This document shows, piece after piece, positions 33,599-49,100 of a stretch of 64,000 bases of DNA. Location of the stretch: the NCBI GenBank assembly GCA_026874595.1, contig CM049312.1, positions 24,483,956 to 24,547,955 on the forward strand. Reading direction: 5' to 3'. Under the pieces are notes generated by a model. That model saw nothing but the letters and a program-made list of their open reading frames with translations. It made no database searches and had not been told where the DNA came from. Every line of letters starts with the position of its first letter. Within the stretch, counting starts at the first letter, position 1. The position numbers were made by a program, and so were the translations under genes. This DNA is from Sipunculus nudus. Taxonomy: Eukaryota > Annelida > Sipuncula > Golfingiida > Sipunculidae.

Positions 33599-34100
33599 AA
33601 AAACAATAGGCTCCGAGAAGAACCGATTATACACTCTATCCATAAGTTTCAGGACGATTGGTGCAAAATTGTGGCCTGTAGAGCGAGGACATACAGACAA
33701 ACAAACAAACGGAACTGATCAACATACTTGTCGAAATCTCTGATTCCGGCAAGCAATAAACTATAACGCGACAGAAATGGCAAACCGGCCCGCAAAGAGT
33801 GCCTGTGGTTACTTATTTTATACGGCGAACGCTATAATTTTTGCAGTCACGGGAAAGCGTGTCTGTCTTTCATACTAAAACGCGTGCATGCATGCGTGAT
33901 GGCATATGTATATGTGCATGCGGGTTTTAATTTTTACAAAGTTGCTAAAACTTGTGGGGTCTGTGTATGATTAATCAAAAGAGGCCATGGGCAGAAAGGC
34001 CATGAAACGCCAATTCATATGGTGTACAGTTTATGTACCTAAAATGTGTAGTTTTGGAGATATGGTTAAATAATGATAGTAGGTACGGGGTTGCAGTGCA

Positions 34101-34114
34101 GCGCCCCCTAGCGG
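34101..34114 (-). promoter_or_regulatory. CTCF-like motif, site 2 of macrosatellite unit
   Basis: Minus strand reads CCGCTAGGGGGCGC, same orientation as site 1 and ~817 bp from it. Present in each of the 16 full units. Confidence 0.42.
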
Positions 34115-37100
34115 TAATTTTCCAAAAACTGAACAATTGCTTTCGAGATATTAATGTATGATGTAACATGTATCAGTTTCAAAAGGATGCCTGCATATCT
34201 GTGGCCTATAGGGCATGTCACCGTGAAATCGCGAAAATCTCATTCGACGAGAAACGGTGCGAGATTTTGCAAGATTTTTGGATGGATCACCGAGAACTCA
34301 CCAAGGGCTACAAGATGCAAAAATTTTGACCTCTCTAGCATACAAACTGACAGAGTTAGAAGCTGAAAACTGCATATTTTCAAAATTCAAAAGTTTTACC
34401 CCAAAAATAGAGAAATCTGGCAATAGCGCACTTTGGCACCTATGCGCAAAAATAAGCCCATGGACCCTAGTTTAAGGTGCTGTGATGGAAATGGCCCAAT
34501 GTTTCATAGTTCTGGAGGTATAGCACCAAAACAAATTTTCATGTTTTTCCATCTGCAACGCCCCCTGGCGGCCATTTCCAAAATCTGAAAAAACAATTTC
34601 GAGATATTCTTATGTTACATAAAATATCTCAGAATCAGTAAAATTGCTGCAAATTTGAAAAATATCACGAAATTCCATGATTTCTCCCCAAAATTGCGTA
34701 ACCATGGTAACAGCGAAATGGGGCAATTTTGCAGTGTTGGAAGTGGCCATGCAGTGGCAAATAAAACGGGCTACAGATTAGGTGCCTACGGCTATTTTTG
34801 ACGAAGGTATGAAGAAAAAACCGTTTTTGAGCTTTTTGGTGACCCTGACCTTGACCCTTGACTGATCATGACCAAAAACAATAGGCTCCGAGAAGAACCG
34901 ATTATACACTCTATCCATAAGTTTCAGGACGATTGGTGCAAAATTGTGGCCTGTAGAGCGAGGACATACAGACAAACAAACAAACGGAACTGATCAACAT
35001 ACTTGTCGAAATCTCTGATTCCGGCAAGCAATAAACTATAACGCGACAGAAATGGCAAACCGGCCCGCAAAGAGTGCCTGTGGTTACTTATTTTATACGG
35101 CGAACGCTATAATTTTTGCAGTCACGGGAAAGCGTGTCTGTCTTTCATACTAAAACGCGTGCATGCATGCGTGATGGCATATGTATATGTGCATGCGGGT
35201 TTTAATTTTTACAAAGTTGCTAAAACTTGTGGGGTCTGTGTATGATTAATCAAAAGAGGCCATGGGCAGAAAGGCCATGAAACGCCAATTCATATGGTGT
35301 ACAGTTTATGTACCTAAAATGTGTAGTTTTGGAGATATGGTTAAATAATGATAGTAGGTACGGGGTTGCAGTGCAGCGCCCCCTAGCGGTAATTTTCCAA
35401 AAACTGAACAATTGCTTTCGAGATATTAATGTATGATGTAACATGTATCAGTTTCAAAAGGATGCCTGCATATCTGTGGCCTATAGGGCATGTCACCGTG
35501 AAATCGCGAAAATCTCATTCGACGAGAAACGGTGCGAGATTTTGCAAGATTTTTGGATGGATCACCGAGAACTCACCAAGGGCTACAAGATGCAAAAATT
35601 TTGACCTCTCTAGCATACAAACTGACAGAGTTAGAAGCTGAAAACTGCATATTTTCAAAATTCAAAAGTTTTACCCCAAAAATAGAGAAATCTGGCAATA
35701 GCGCACTTTGGCACCTATGCGCAAAAATAAGCCCATGGACCCTAGTTTAAGGTGCTGTGATGGAAATGGCCCAATGTTTCATAGTTCTGGAGGTATAGCA
35801 CCAAAACAAATTTTCATGTTTTTCCATCTGCAACGCCCCCTGGCGGCCATTTCCAAAATCTGAAAAAACAATTTCGAGATATTCTTATGTTACATAAAAT
35901 ATCTCAGAATCAGTAAAATTGCTGCAAATTTGAAAAATATCACGAAATTCCATGATTTCTCCCCAAAATTGCGTAACCATGGTAACAGCGAAATGAGGCA
36001 ATTTTGCAGTGTTGGAAGTGGCCATGCAGTGGCAAATAAAACGGGCTACAGATTAGGTGCCTACGGCTATTTTTGACGAAGGTATGAAGAAAAAACCGTT
36101 TTTGAGCTTTTCGGTGACCCTGACCTTGACCCTTGACCGATCATGACCAAAAACAATAGGCTCCGAGAAGAACCGATTATACACTCTATCTATAAGTTTC
36201 AGGACGATTGGTGCAAAACTGTGGCCTGTAGAGCGGGGACATACAGACAAACAAACAAACGGAACTGATCAACATACTTGTCGAAATCTCTGATTCCGGC
36301 AAGCAATAAACTATAACGCGACAGAAATGGCAAACCGGCCCGCAAAGAGTGCCTGTGGTCACTTATTTTATACGGCGAACGCTATAATTTTTGCAGTCAC
36401 GGGAAAGCGTGTCTGTCTTTCATACTAAAACGCGTGCATGCATGCGTGATGGCATATGTATTTGTGCATGCGGGTTTTAATTTTTAGAAAGTTGCTAAAA
36501 TTTGCGGGGACCGTGTATGATTAAACAAAAGAGGTCATGGGCAGAAAGGCCATGAAACGCCAATTCATATGGTGTACAGTTTATGTACCTAAAACGTGTA
36601 GTTTTGGAGATATGGTTAAACAATGATAGTAGGTACGGGGTTGCAGTGCAGCGCCCCCTAGCGGTAATTTTCCAAAAACTGAACAATTGCTTTCGAGATA
36701 TTAGTGTATGACGTAACATGTATCAGTTTCAAAAGGATGCCTGCATATCTGTGGCCTATAGGGCATGTCACCGTGAAATCGAGAAATCTCATTCGACGAG
36801 AAACGGTGCGAGATTTTGCAAGATTTTTGGTTGGATCACCGAGAACTCACCAAGGGCTACAAGATGCAAAAATTTTGACCTCTCTGGCATAAAAACTGAC
36901 TGAGTTAGAAGCTGAAAACTGCATATTTTCAAAATTCAAAGGTTTTACCCCCAAAATAGAGAAATCTGGCAATAGAGCACTTTGGCACCTATGCGCAAAA
37001 ATAAGCCCATGGACCCTAGATTAAGGTGCTGTGATGGAAATGGCCCAATGTTTAATAGTTCTGGAGGTATAGCACCAAAACAAATTTTCCTGTTTTTTCA

Positions 37101-40100
37101 TCTGCAACGCCCCCTGGCGGCCATTTCCAAAATCTGAAAAACCCGTTTCGAGATATTCTTATGTTACATAAAATATCTCAGAATCAGTAAAATTGCTGCA
37201 AATTTGAAAAATATCACGAAATTCCATGATTTCTCCCCAAAATTGCGTAACCATGGTAACAGCGAAATGAGGCAATTTTGCAGTGTTGGAAGTGGCCATG
37301 CAGTGGCAAATAAAACGGGCTACAGATTAGGTGCCTACGGCTATTTTTGACGAAGGTATGAAGAAAAAACCGTTTTTGAGCTTTTTGGTGACCCTGACCT
37401 TGACCCTTGACCGATCATGACCAAAAACAATAGGCGCCGAGAAGAACCGATTATACACTCTATCTATAAGTATCAGGACGATTGGTGCAAAATTGTGGCC
37501 TGTAGAGCGGGGACATACAGACAAACAAACAAACGGAACTGATCAACATACTTGTCGAAATCTCTGATTCCGGCAAGCAATAAACTATAACGCGACAGAA
37601 ATGGCAAACCGGCCCGCAAAGAGTGCCTGTGGTCACTTATTTTATACGGCGAACGCTATAATTTTTGCAGTCACGGGAAAGCGTGTCTGTCTTTCATACT
37701 AAAACGCGTGCATGCATGCGTGATGGCATATGTATTTGTGCATGCGGGTTTTAATTTTTAGAAAGTTGCTAAAATTTGCGGGGACCGTGTATGATTAAAC
37801 AAAAGAGGTCATGGGCAGAAAGGCCATGAAACGCCAATTCATATGGTGTACAGTTTATGTACCTAAAACGTGTAGTTTTGGAGATATGGTTAAACAATGA
37901 TAGTAGGTACGGGGTTGCAGTGCAGCGCCCCCTAGCGGTAATTTTCCAAAAACTGAACAATTGCTTTCGAGATATTAGTGTATGACGTAACATGTATCAG
38001 TTTCAAAAGGATGCCTGCATATCTGTGGCCTATAGGGCATGTCACCGTGAAATCGAGAAATCTCATTCGACGAGAAACGGTGCGAGATATTGCAAGATTT
38101 TTGGTTGGATCACCGAGAACTCACCAAGGGCTACAAGATGCAAAAATTTTGACCTCTCTAGCATAAAAACTGACAGAGTTAGAAGCTGAAAACTGCATAT
38201 TTTCAAAATTCAAAGGTTTTACCCCCAAAATAGAGAAATCTGGCAATAGCGCACTTTGGCACCTATGCGCAAAAACAAGCCCATGGACCCTAGTTTAAGG
38301 TGCTGTGATGGAAATGGCCCAATGTTTAATAGTTCTGGAGGTATAGCACCAAAACAAATTTTCATGTTTTTTTCATCTGCAACGCCCCCTGGCGGCCATT
38401 TCCAAAATCTGGAAAACCCGTTTCGAGATATTCTTATGTTACATAAAATATCTCAGAATTAGTAAAATTGCTGCAAATTTGAAAAATATCACGAAATTCC
38501 ATGATTTCTCCCCAAAATTGCGTAACCATGGTAACAGCGAAATGAGGCAATTTTGCAGTGTTGGAAGTGGCCATGCAGTGGCAAATAAAACGGGCTACAG
38601 ATTAGGTGCCTACGGCTATTTTCGACGAAGGTATGAAGAAAAAACCGTTTTTGAGCTTTTTGGTGACCCTGACCTTGACCCTAGACCGATCATGACCAAA
38701 AACAATAGGCTCCGAGAAGAACCGATTATACACTCTATCTATAAGTTTCAGGACGATTGGTGCAAAATTGTGGCCTGTAGAGCGGGGACATACAGACAAA
38801 CAAACAAACGGAACTGATCAACATACTTGTCGAAATCTCTGATTCCGGCAAGCAATAAACTATAACGCGACAGAAATGGCAAACCGGCCCGCAAAGAGTG
38901 CCTGTGGTTACTTATTTTATACGGCGAACGCTATAATTTTTGCAGTCACGGGAAAGCGTGTCTGTCTTTCATACTAAAACGCGTGCATGCATGCGTGATG
39001 GCATATGTATATGTGCATGCGGGTTTTAATTTTTACAAAGTTGCTAAAACTTGTGGGGTCTGTGTATGATTAATCAAAAGAGGCCATGGGCAGAAAGGCC
39101 ATGAAACGCCAATTCATATGGTGTACAGTTTATGTACCTAAAATGTGTAGTTTTGGAGATATGGTTAAATAATGATAGTAGGTACGGGGTTGCAGTGCAG
39201 CGCCCCCTAGCGGTAATTTTCCAAAAACTGAACAATTGCTTTCGAGATATTAATGTATGATGTAACATGTATCAGTTTCAAAAGGATGCCTGCATATCTG
39301 TGGCCTATAGGGCATGTCACCGTGAAATCGCGAAAATCTCATTCGACGAGAAACGGTGCGAGATTTTGCAAGATTTTTGGATGGATCACCGAGAACTCAC
39401 CAAGGGCTACAAGATGCAAAAATTTTGACCTCTCTAGCATACAAACTGACAGAGTTAGAAGCTGAAAACTGCATATTTTCAAAATTCAAAAGTTTTACCC
39501 CAAAAATAGAGAAATCTGGCAATAGCGCACTTTGGCACCTATGCGCAAAAATAAGCCCATGGACCCTAGTTTAAGGTGCTGTGATGGAAATGGCCCAATG
39601 TTTCATAGTTCTGGAGGTATAGCACCAAAACAAATTTTCATGTTTTTCCATCTGCAACGCCCCCTGGCGGCCATTTCCAAAATCTGAAAAAACAATTTCG
39701 AGATATTCTTATGTTACATAAAATATCTCAGAATCAGTAAAATTGCTGCAAATTTGAAAAATATCACGAAATTCCATGATTTCTCCCCAAAATTGCGTAA
39801 CCATGGTAACAGCGAAATGAGGCAATTTTGCAGTGTTGGAAGTGGCCATGCAGTGGCAAATAAAACGGGCTACAGATTAGGTGCCTACGGCTATTTTTGA
39901 CGAAGGTATGAAGAAAAAACCGTTTTTGAGCTTTTCGGTGACCCTGACCTTGACCCTTGACCGATCATGACCAAAAACAATAGGCTCCGAGAAGAACCGA
40001 TTATACACTCTATCTATAAGTTTCAGGACGATTGGTGCAAAACTGTGGCCTGTAGAGCGGGGACATACAGACAAACAAACAAACGGAACTGATCAACATA

Positions 40101-43100
40101 CTTGTCGAAATCTCTGATTCCGGCAAGCAATAAACTATAACGCGACAGAAATGGCAAACCGGCCCGCAAAGAGTGCCTGTGGTCACTTATTTTATACGGC
40201 GAACGCTATAATTTTTGCAGTCACGGGAAAGCGTGTCTGTCTTTCATACTAAAACGCGTGCATGCATGCGTGATGGCATATGTATTTGTGCATGCGGGTT
40301 TTAATTTTTAGAAAGTTGCTAAAATTTGCGGGGACCGTGTATGATTAAACAAAAGAGGTCATGGGCAGAAAGGCCATGAAACGCCAATTCATATGGTGTA
40401 CAGTTTATGTACCTAAAACGTGTAGTTTTGGAGATATGGTTAAACAATGATAGTAGGTACGGGGTTGCAGTGCAGCGCCCCCTAGCGGTAATTTTCCAAA
40501 AACTGAACAATTGCTTTCGAGATATTAGTGTATGACGTAACATGTATCAGTTTCAAAAGGATGCCTGCATATCTGTGGCCTATAGGGCATGTCACCGTGA
40601 AATCGAGAAATCTCATTCGACGAGAAACGGTGCGAGATTTTGCAAGATTTTTGGTTGGATCACCGAGAACTCACCAAGGGCTACAAGATGCAAAAATTTT
40701 GACCTCTCTGGCATAAAAACTGACTGAGTTAGAAGCTGAAAACTGCATATTTTCAAAATTCAAAGGTTTTACCCCCAAAATAGAGAAATCTGGCAATAGA
40801 GCACTTTGGCACCTATGCGCAAAAATAAGCCCATGGACCCTAGATTAAGGTGCTGTGATGGAAATGGCCCAATGTTTAATAGTTCTGGAGGTATAGCACC
40901 AAAACAAATTTTCCTGTTTTTTCATCTGCAACGCCCCCTGGCGGCCATTTCCAAAATCTGAAAAACCCGTTTCGAGATATTCTTATGTTACATAAAATAT
41001 CTCAGAATCAGTAAAATTGCTGCAAATTTGAAAAATATCACGAAATTCCATGATTTCTCCCCAAAATTGCGTAACCATGGTAACAGCGAAATGAGGCAAT
41101 TTTGCAGTGTTGGAAGTGGCCATGCAGTGGCAAATAAAACGGGCTACAGATTAGGTGCCTACGGCTATTTTTGACGAAGGTATGAAGAAAAAACCGTTTT
41201 TGAGCTTTTTGGTGACCCTGACCTTGACCCTTGACCGATCATGACCAAAAACAATAGGCGCCGAGAAGAACCGATTATACACTCTATCTATAAGTATCAG
41301 GACGATTGGTGCAAAATTGTGGCCTGTAGAGCGGGGACATACAGACAAACAAACAAACGGAACTGATCAACATACTTGTCGAAATCTCTGATTCCGGCAA
41401 GCAATAAACTATAACGCGACAGAAATGGCAAACCGGCCCGCAAAGAGTGCCTGTGGTCACTTATTTTATACGGCGAACGCTATAATTTTTGCAGTCACGG
41501 GAAAGCGTGTCTGTCTTTCATACTAAAACGCGTGCATGCATGCGTGATGGCATATGTATTTGTGCATGCGGGTTTTAATTTTTAGAAAGTTGCTAAAATT
41601 TGCGGGGACCGTGTATGATTAAACAAAAGAGGTCATGGGCAGAAAGGCCATGAAACGCCAATTCATATGGTGTACAGTTTATGTACCTAAAACGTGTAGT
41701 TTTGGAGATATGGTTAAACAATGATAGTAGGTACGGGGTTGCAGTGCAGCGCCCCCTAGCGGTAATTTTCCAAAAACTGAACAATTGCTTTCGAGATATT
41801 AGTGTATGACGTAACATGTATCAGTTTCAAAAGGATGCCTGCATATCTGTGGCCTATAGGGCATGTCACCGTGAAATCGAGAAATCTCATTCGACGAGAA
41901 ACGGTGCGAGATATTGCAAGATTTTTGGTTGGATCACCGAGAACTCACCAAGGGCTACAAGATGCAAAAATTTTGACCTCTCTAGCATAAAAACTGACAG
42001 AGTTAGAAGCTGAAAACTGCATATTTTCAAAATTCAAAGGTTTTACCCCCAAAATAGAGAAATCTGGCAATAGCGCACTTTGGCACCTATGCGCAAAAAC
42101 AAGCCCATGGACCCTAGTTTAAGGTGCTGTGATGGAAATGGCCCAATGTTTAATAGTTCTGGAGGTATAGCACCAAAACAAATTTTCATGTTTTTTTCAT
42201 CTGCAACGCCCCCTGGCGGCCATTTCCAAAATCTGGAAAACCCGTTTCGAGATATTCTTATGTTACATAAAATATCTCAGAATTAGTAAAATTGCTGCAA
42301 ATTTGAAAAATATCACGAAATTCCATGATTTCTCCCCAAAATTGCGTAACCATGGTAACAGCGAAATGAGGCAATTTTGCAGTGTTGGAAGTGGCCATGC
42401 AGTGGCAAATAAAACGGGCTACAGATTAGGTGCCTACGGCTATTTTCGACGAAGGTATGAAGAAAAAACCGTTTTTGAGCTTTTTGGTGACCCTGACCTT
42501 GACCCTAGACCGATCATGACCAAAAACAATAGGCTCCGAGAAGAACCGATTATACACTCTATCTATAAGTTTCAGGACGATTGGTGCAAAATTGTGGCCT
42601 GTAGAGCGGGGACATACAGACAAACAAACAAACGGAACTGATCAACATACTTGTCGAAATCTCTGATTCCGGCAAGCAATAAACTATAACGCGACAGAAA
42701 TGGCAAACCGGCCCGCAAAGAGTGCCTGTGGTCACTTATTTTATACGGCGAACGCTATAATTTTTGCAGGCACGGGAAAGCGTGTCTGTCTTTCATACTA
42801 AAACGCGTGCATGCATGCGTGATGGCATATGTATTGGTGCATGCGGTTTTTAATTTTTACAAAGTTGCTAAAATTTGTGGGGACCGTGTATGATTAAACA
42901 AAAGAGGTCATGGGCAGAAAGGCCATGAAACGCCAATTCATATGGTGTACAGTTTATGTACCTAAAATGTGTACTTTTGGAGATATGGTTAAACAATGAT
43001 AGTAGGTACGGGGTTGCAGTGCAGCGCCCCCTAGCGGTAATTTTCCAAAAACTGAACAATTGCTTTCGAGATATTAGTGTATGACGTAACATGTATCAGT

Positions 43101-46100
43101 TTCAAAAGGATGCCTGCATATCTGTGGCCTATAGGGCATGTCACCGTGAAATCGCGAAATCTCATTCGACGAGAAACGGTGCGAGATATTGCAAGATTTC
43201 TGGTTGGATCACCGAGAACTCACCAAGGGCTACAAGATGCAAAAATTTTGACCTCTCTAGCATAAAAACTGACAGAGTTAGAAGCTGAAAACTGCATATT
43301 TTCAAAATTCAAAGGTTTTACCCCAAAAATAGAGAAATCTGGCAATAGCGCACTTTGGCACCTATGCGCAAAAACAAGCCCATGGACCCTAGTTTAAGGT
43401 GCTGTGATGGAAATGGCCCAATGTTTAATAGTTCTGGAGGTATAGCACCAAAACAAATTTTCATGTTTTTTCATCTGCAACGCCCCCTGGCGGCCATTTC
43501 CAAAATCTGGAAAACCCGTTTCGAGATATTCTTATGTTACATAAAATATCTCAGAATCAGTAAAATTGCTGCAAATTTGAAAAATATCACGAAATTCCAT
43601 GATTTCTCCCCAAAATTGCGTAACCATGGTAACAGCGAAATGAGGCAATTTTGCAGTGTTGGAAGTGGCCATGCAGTGGCAAATAAAACGGGCTACAGAT
43701 TAGGTGCCTACGGCTATTTTCGACGAAGGTATGAAGAAAAAACCGTTTTTGAGCTTTTTGGTGACCCTGACCTTGACCCTAGACCGATCATGACCAAAAA
43801 CAATAGGCTCCGAGAAGAACCGATTATACACTCTATCTATAAGTTTCAGGACGATTGGTGCAAAATTGTGGCCTGTAGAGCGGGGACATACAGACAAACA
43901 AACAAACGGAACTGATCAACATACTTGTCGAAATCTCTGATTCCGGCAAGCAATAAACTATAACGCGACAGAAATGGCAAACCGGCCCGCAAAGAGTGCC
44001 TGTGGTCACTTATTTTATACGGCGAACGCTATAATTTTTGCAGGCACGGGAAAGCGTGTCTGTCTTTCATACTAAAACGCGTGCATGCATGCGTGATGGC
44101 ATATGTATTGGTGCATGCGGTTTTTAATTTTTACAAAGTTGCTAAAATTTGTGGGGACCGTGTATGATTAAACAAAAGAGGTCATGGGCAGAAAGGCCAT
44201 GAAACGCCAATTCATATGGTGTACAGTTTATGTACCTAAAATGTGTACTTTTGGAGATATGGTTAAACAATGATAGTAGGTACGGGGTTGCAGTGCAGCG
44301 CCCCCTAGCGGTAATTTTCCAAAAACTGAACAATTGCTTTCGAGATATTAGTGTATGACGTAACATGTATCAGTTTCAAAAGGATGCCTGCATATCTGTG
44401 GCCTATAGGGCATGTCACCGTGAAATCGCGAAATCTCATTCGACGAGAAACGGTGCGAGATATTGCAAGATTTTTGGTTGGATCACCGAGAACTCACCAA
44501 GGGCTACAAGATGCAAAAATTTTGACCTCTCTAGCATAAAAACTGACAGAGTTAGAAGCTGAAAACTGCATATTTTCAAAATTCAAAGGTTTTACCCCAA
44601 AAATAGAGAAATCTGGCAATAGCGCACTTTGGCACCTATGCGCAAAAACAAGCCCATGGACCCTAGTTTAAGGTGCTGTGATGGAAATGGCCCAATGTTT
44701 AATAGTTCTGGAGGTATAGCACCAAAACAAATTTTCATGTTTTTTCATCTGCAACGCCCCCTGGCGGCCATTTCCAAAATCTGGAAAACCCGTTTCGAGA
44801 TATTCTTATGTTACATAAAATATCTCAGAATCAGTAAAATTGCTGCAAATTTGAAAAATATCACGAAATTCCATGATTTCTCCCCAAAATTGCGTAACCA
44901 TGGTAACAGCGAAATGAGGCAATTTTGCAGTGTTGGAAGTGGCCATGCAGTGGCAAATAAAACGGGCTACAGATTAGGTGCCTACGGCTATTTTCGACGA
45001 AGGTATGAAGAAAAAACCGTTTTTGAGCTTTTTGGTGACCCTGACCTTGACCCTAGACCGATCATGACCAAAAACAATAGGCTCCGAGAAGAACCGATTA
45101 TACACTCTATCTATAAGTTTCAGGACGATTGGTGCAAAATTGTGGCCTGTAGAGCGGGGACATACAGACAAACAAACAAACGGAACTGATCAACATACTT
45201 GTCGAAATCTCTGATTCCGGCAAGCAATAAACTATAACGCGACAGAAATGGCAAACCGGCCCGCAAAGAGTGCCTGTGGTCACTTATTTTATACGGCGAA
45301 TGCTATAATTTTTGCAGGCACGGGAAAGCGTGTCTGTCTTTCATACTAAAACGCGTGCATGCATGCGTGATGGCATATGTATTGGTGCATGCGGTTTTTA
45401 ATTTTTACAAAGTTGCTAAAATTTGTGGGGACCGTGTATGATTAAACAAAAGAGGTCATGGGCAGAAAGGCCATGAAACGCCAATTCATATGGTGTACAG
45501 TTTATGTACCTAAAATGTGTACTTTTGGAGATATGGTTAAACAATGATAGTAGGTACGGGGTTGCAGTGCAGCGCCCCCTAGCGGTAATTTTCCAAAAAC
45601 TGAACAATTGCTTTCGAGATATTAGTGTATGACGTAACATGTATCAGTTTCAAAAGGATGCCTGCATATCTGTGGCCTATAGGGCATGTCACCGTGAAAT
45701 CGCGAAATCTCATTCGACGAGAAACGGTGCGAGATATTGCAAGATTTTTGGTTGGATCACCGAGAACTCACCAAGGGCTACAAGATGCAAAAATTTTGAC
45801 CTCTCTAGCATAAAAACTGACAGAGTTAGAAGCTGAAAACTGCATATTTTCAAAATTCAAAGGTTTTACCCCAAAAATAGAGAAATCTGGCAATAGCGCA
45901 CTTTGGCACCTATGCGCAAAAACAAGCCCATGGACCCTAGTTTAAGGTGCTGTGATGGAAATGGCCCAATGTTTAATAGTTCTGGAGGTATAGCACCAAA
46001 ACAAATTTTCATGTTTTTTTCATCTGCAACGCCCCCTGGCGGCCATTTCCAAAATCTGGAAAACCCGTTTCGAGATATTCTTATGTTACATAAAATATCT

Positions 46101-49100
46101 CAGAATTAGTAAAATTGCTGCAAATTTGAAAAATATCACGAAATTCCATGATTTCTCCCCAAAATTGCGTAACCATGGTAACAGCGAAATGAGGCAATTT
46201 TGCAGTGTTGGAAGTGGCCATGCAGTGGCAAATAAAACGGGCTACAGATTAGGTGCCTACGGCTATTTTCGACGAAGGTATGAAGAAAAAACCGTTTTTG
46301 AGCTTTTTGGTGACCCTGACCTTGACCCTAGACCGATCATGACCAAAAACAATAGGCTCCGAGAAGAACCGATTATACACTCTATCTATAAGTTTCAGGA
46401 CGATTGGTGCAAAATTGTGGCCTGTAGAGCGGGGACATACAGACAAACAAACAAACGGAACTGATCAACATACTTGTCGAAATCTCTGATTCCGGCAAGC
46501 AATAAACTATAACGCGACAGAAATGGCAAACCGGCCCGCAAAGAGTGCCTGTGGTCACTTATTTTATACGGCGAACGCTATAATTTTTGCAGGCACGGGA
46601 AAGCGTGTCTGTCTTTCATACTAAAACGCGTGCATGCATGCGTGATGGCATATGTATTGGTGCATGCGGTTTTTAATTTTTACAAAGTTGCTAAAATTTG
46701 TGGGGACCGTGTATGATTAAACAAAAGAGGTCATGGGCAGAAAGGCCATGAAACGCCAATTCATATGGTGTACAGTTTATGTACCTAAAATGTGTACTTT
46801 TGGAGATATGGTTAAACAATGATAGTAGGTACGGGGTTGCAGTGCAGCGCCCCCTAGCGGTAATTTTCCAAAAACTGAACAATTGCTTTCGAGATATTAG
46901 TGTATGACGTAACATGTATCAGTTTCAAAAGGATGCCTGCATATCTGTGGCCTATAGGGCATGTCACCGTGAAATCGCGAAATCTCATTCGACGAGAAAC
47001 GGTGCGAGATATTGCAAGATTTTTGGTTGGATCACCGAGAACTCACCAAGGGCTACAAGATGCAAAAATTTTGACCTCTCTAGCATAAAAACTGACAGAG
47101 TTAGAAGCTGAAAACTGCATATTTTCAAAATTCAAAGGTTTTACCCCAAAAATAGAGAAATCTGGCAATAGCGCACTTTGGCACCTATGCGCAAAAACAA
47201 GCCCATGGACCCTAGTTTAAGGTGCTGTGATGGAAATGGCCCAATGTTTAATAGTTCTGGAGGTATAGCACCAAAACAAATTTTCATGTTTTTTCATCTG
47301 CAACGCCCCCTGGCGGCCATTTCCAAAATCTGGAAAACCCGTTTCGAGATATTCTTATGTTACATAAAATATCTCAGAATCAGTAAAATTGCTGCAAATT
47401 TGAAAAATATCACGAAATTCCATGATTTCTCCCCAAAATTGCGTAACCATGGTAACAGCGAAATGAGGCAATTTTGCAGTGTTGGAAGTGGCCATGCAGT
47501 GGCAAATAAAACGGGCTACAGATTAGGTGCCTACGGCTATTTTCGACGAAGGTATGAAGAAAAAACCGTTTTTGAGCTTTTTGGTGACCCTGACCTTGAC
47601 CCTAGACCGATCATGACCAAAAACAATAGGCTCCGAGAAGAACCGATTATACACTCTATCTATAAGTTTCAGGACGATTGGTGCAAAATTGTGGCCTGTA
47701 GAGCGGGGACATACAGACAAACAAACAAACGGAACTGATCAACATACTTGTCGAAATCTCTGATTCCGGCAAGCAATAAACTATAACGCGACAGAAATGG
47801 CAAACCGGCCCGCAAAGAGTGCCTGTGGTCACTTATTTTATACGGCGAACGCTATAATTTTTGCAGGCACGGGAAAGCGTGTCTGTCTTTCATACTAAAA
47901 CGCGTGCATGCATGCGTGATGGCATATGTATTGGTGCATGCGGTTTTTAATTTTTACAAAGTTGCTAAAATTTGTGGGGACCGTGTATGATTAAACAAAA
48001 GAGGTCATGGGCAGAAAGGCCATGAAACGCCAATTCATATGGTGTACAGTTTATGTACCTAAAATGTGTACTTTTGGAGATATGGTTAAACAATGATAGT
48101 AGGTACGGGGTTGCAGTGCAGCGCCCCCTAGCGGTAATTTTCCAAAAACTGAACAATTGCTTTCGAGATATTAGTGTATGACGTAACATGTATCAGTTTC
48201 AAAAGGATGCCTGCATATCTGTGGCCTATAGGGCATGTCACCGTGAAATCGCGAAATCTCATTCGACGAGAAACGGTGCGAGATATTGCAAGATTTTTGG
48301 TTGGATCACCGAGAACTCACCAAGGGCTACAAGATGCAAAAATTTTGACCTCTCTAGCATAAAAACTGACAGAGTTAGAAGCTGAAAACTGCATATTTTC
48401 AAAATTCAAAGGTTTTACCCCAAAAATAGAGAAATCTGGCAATAGCGCACTTTGGCACCTATGCGCAAAAACAAGCCCATGGACCCTAGTTTAAGGTGCT
48501 GTGATGGAAATGGCCCAATGTTTAATAGTTCTGGAGGTATAGCACCAAAACAAATTTTCATGTTTTTTCATCTGCAACGCCCCCTGGCGGCCATTTCCAA
48601 AATCTGGAAAACCCGTTTCGAGATATTCTTATGTTACATAAAATATCTCAGAATCAGTAAAATTGCTGCAAATTTGAAAAATATCACGAAATTCCATGAT
48701 TTCTCCCCAAAATTGCGTAACCATGGTAACAGCGAAATGAGGCAATTTTGCAGTGTTGGAAGTGGCCATGCAGTGGCAAATAAAACGGGCTACAGATTAG
48801 GTGCCTACGGCTATTTTCGACGAAGGTATGAAGAAAAAACCGTTTTTGAGCTTTTTGGTGACCCTGACCTTGACCCTAGACCGATCATGACCAAAAACAA
48901 TAGGCTCCGAGAAGAACCGATTATACACTCTATCTATAAGTTTCAGGACGATTGGTGCAAAATTGTGGCCTGTAGAGCGGGGACATACAGACAAACAAAC
49001 AAACGGAACTGATCAACATACTTGTCGAAATCTCTGATTCCGGCAAGCAATAAACTATAACGCGACAGAAATGGCAAACCGGCCCGCAAAGAGTGCCTGT

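Noticed and set aside
43355-43915. 186-aa ORF (MAPMRKNKP...) as a protein-coding gene
   Set aside because: It is interrupted by stops or frameshifts in other units of the same array and crosses CTCF-like, X-box-like and TGACC modules that are non-coding in sister families. Kept only as a proto-ORF observation.
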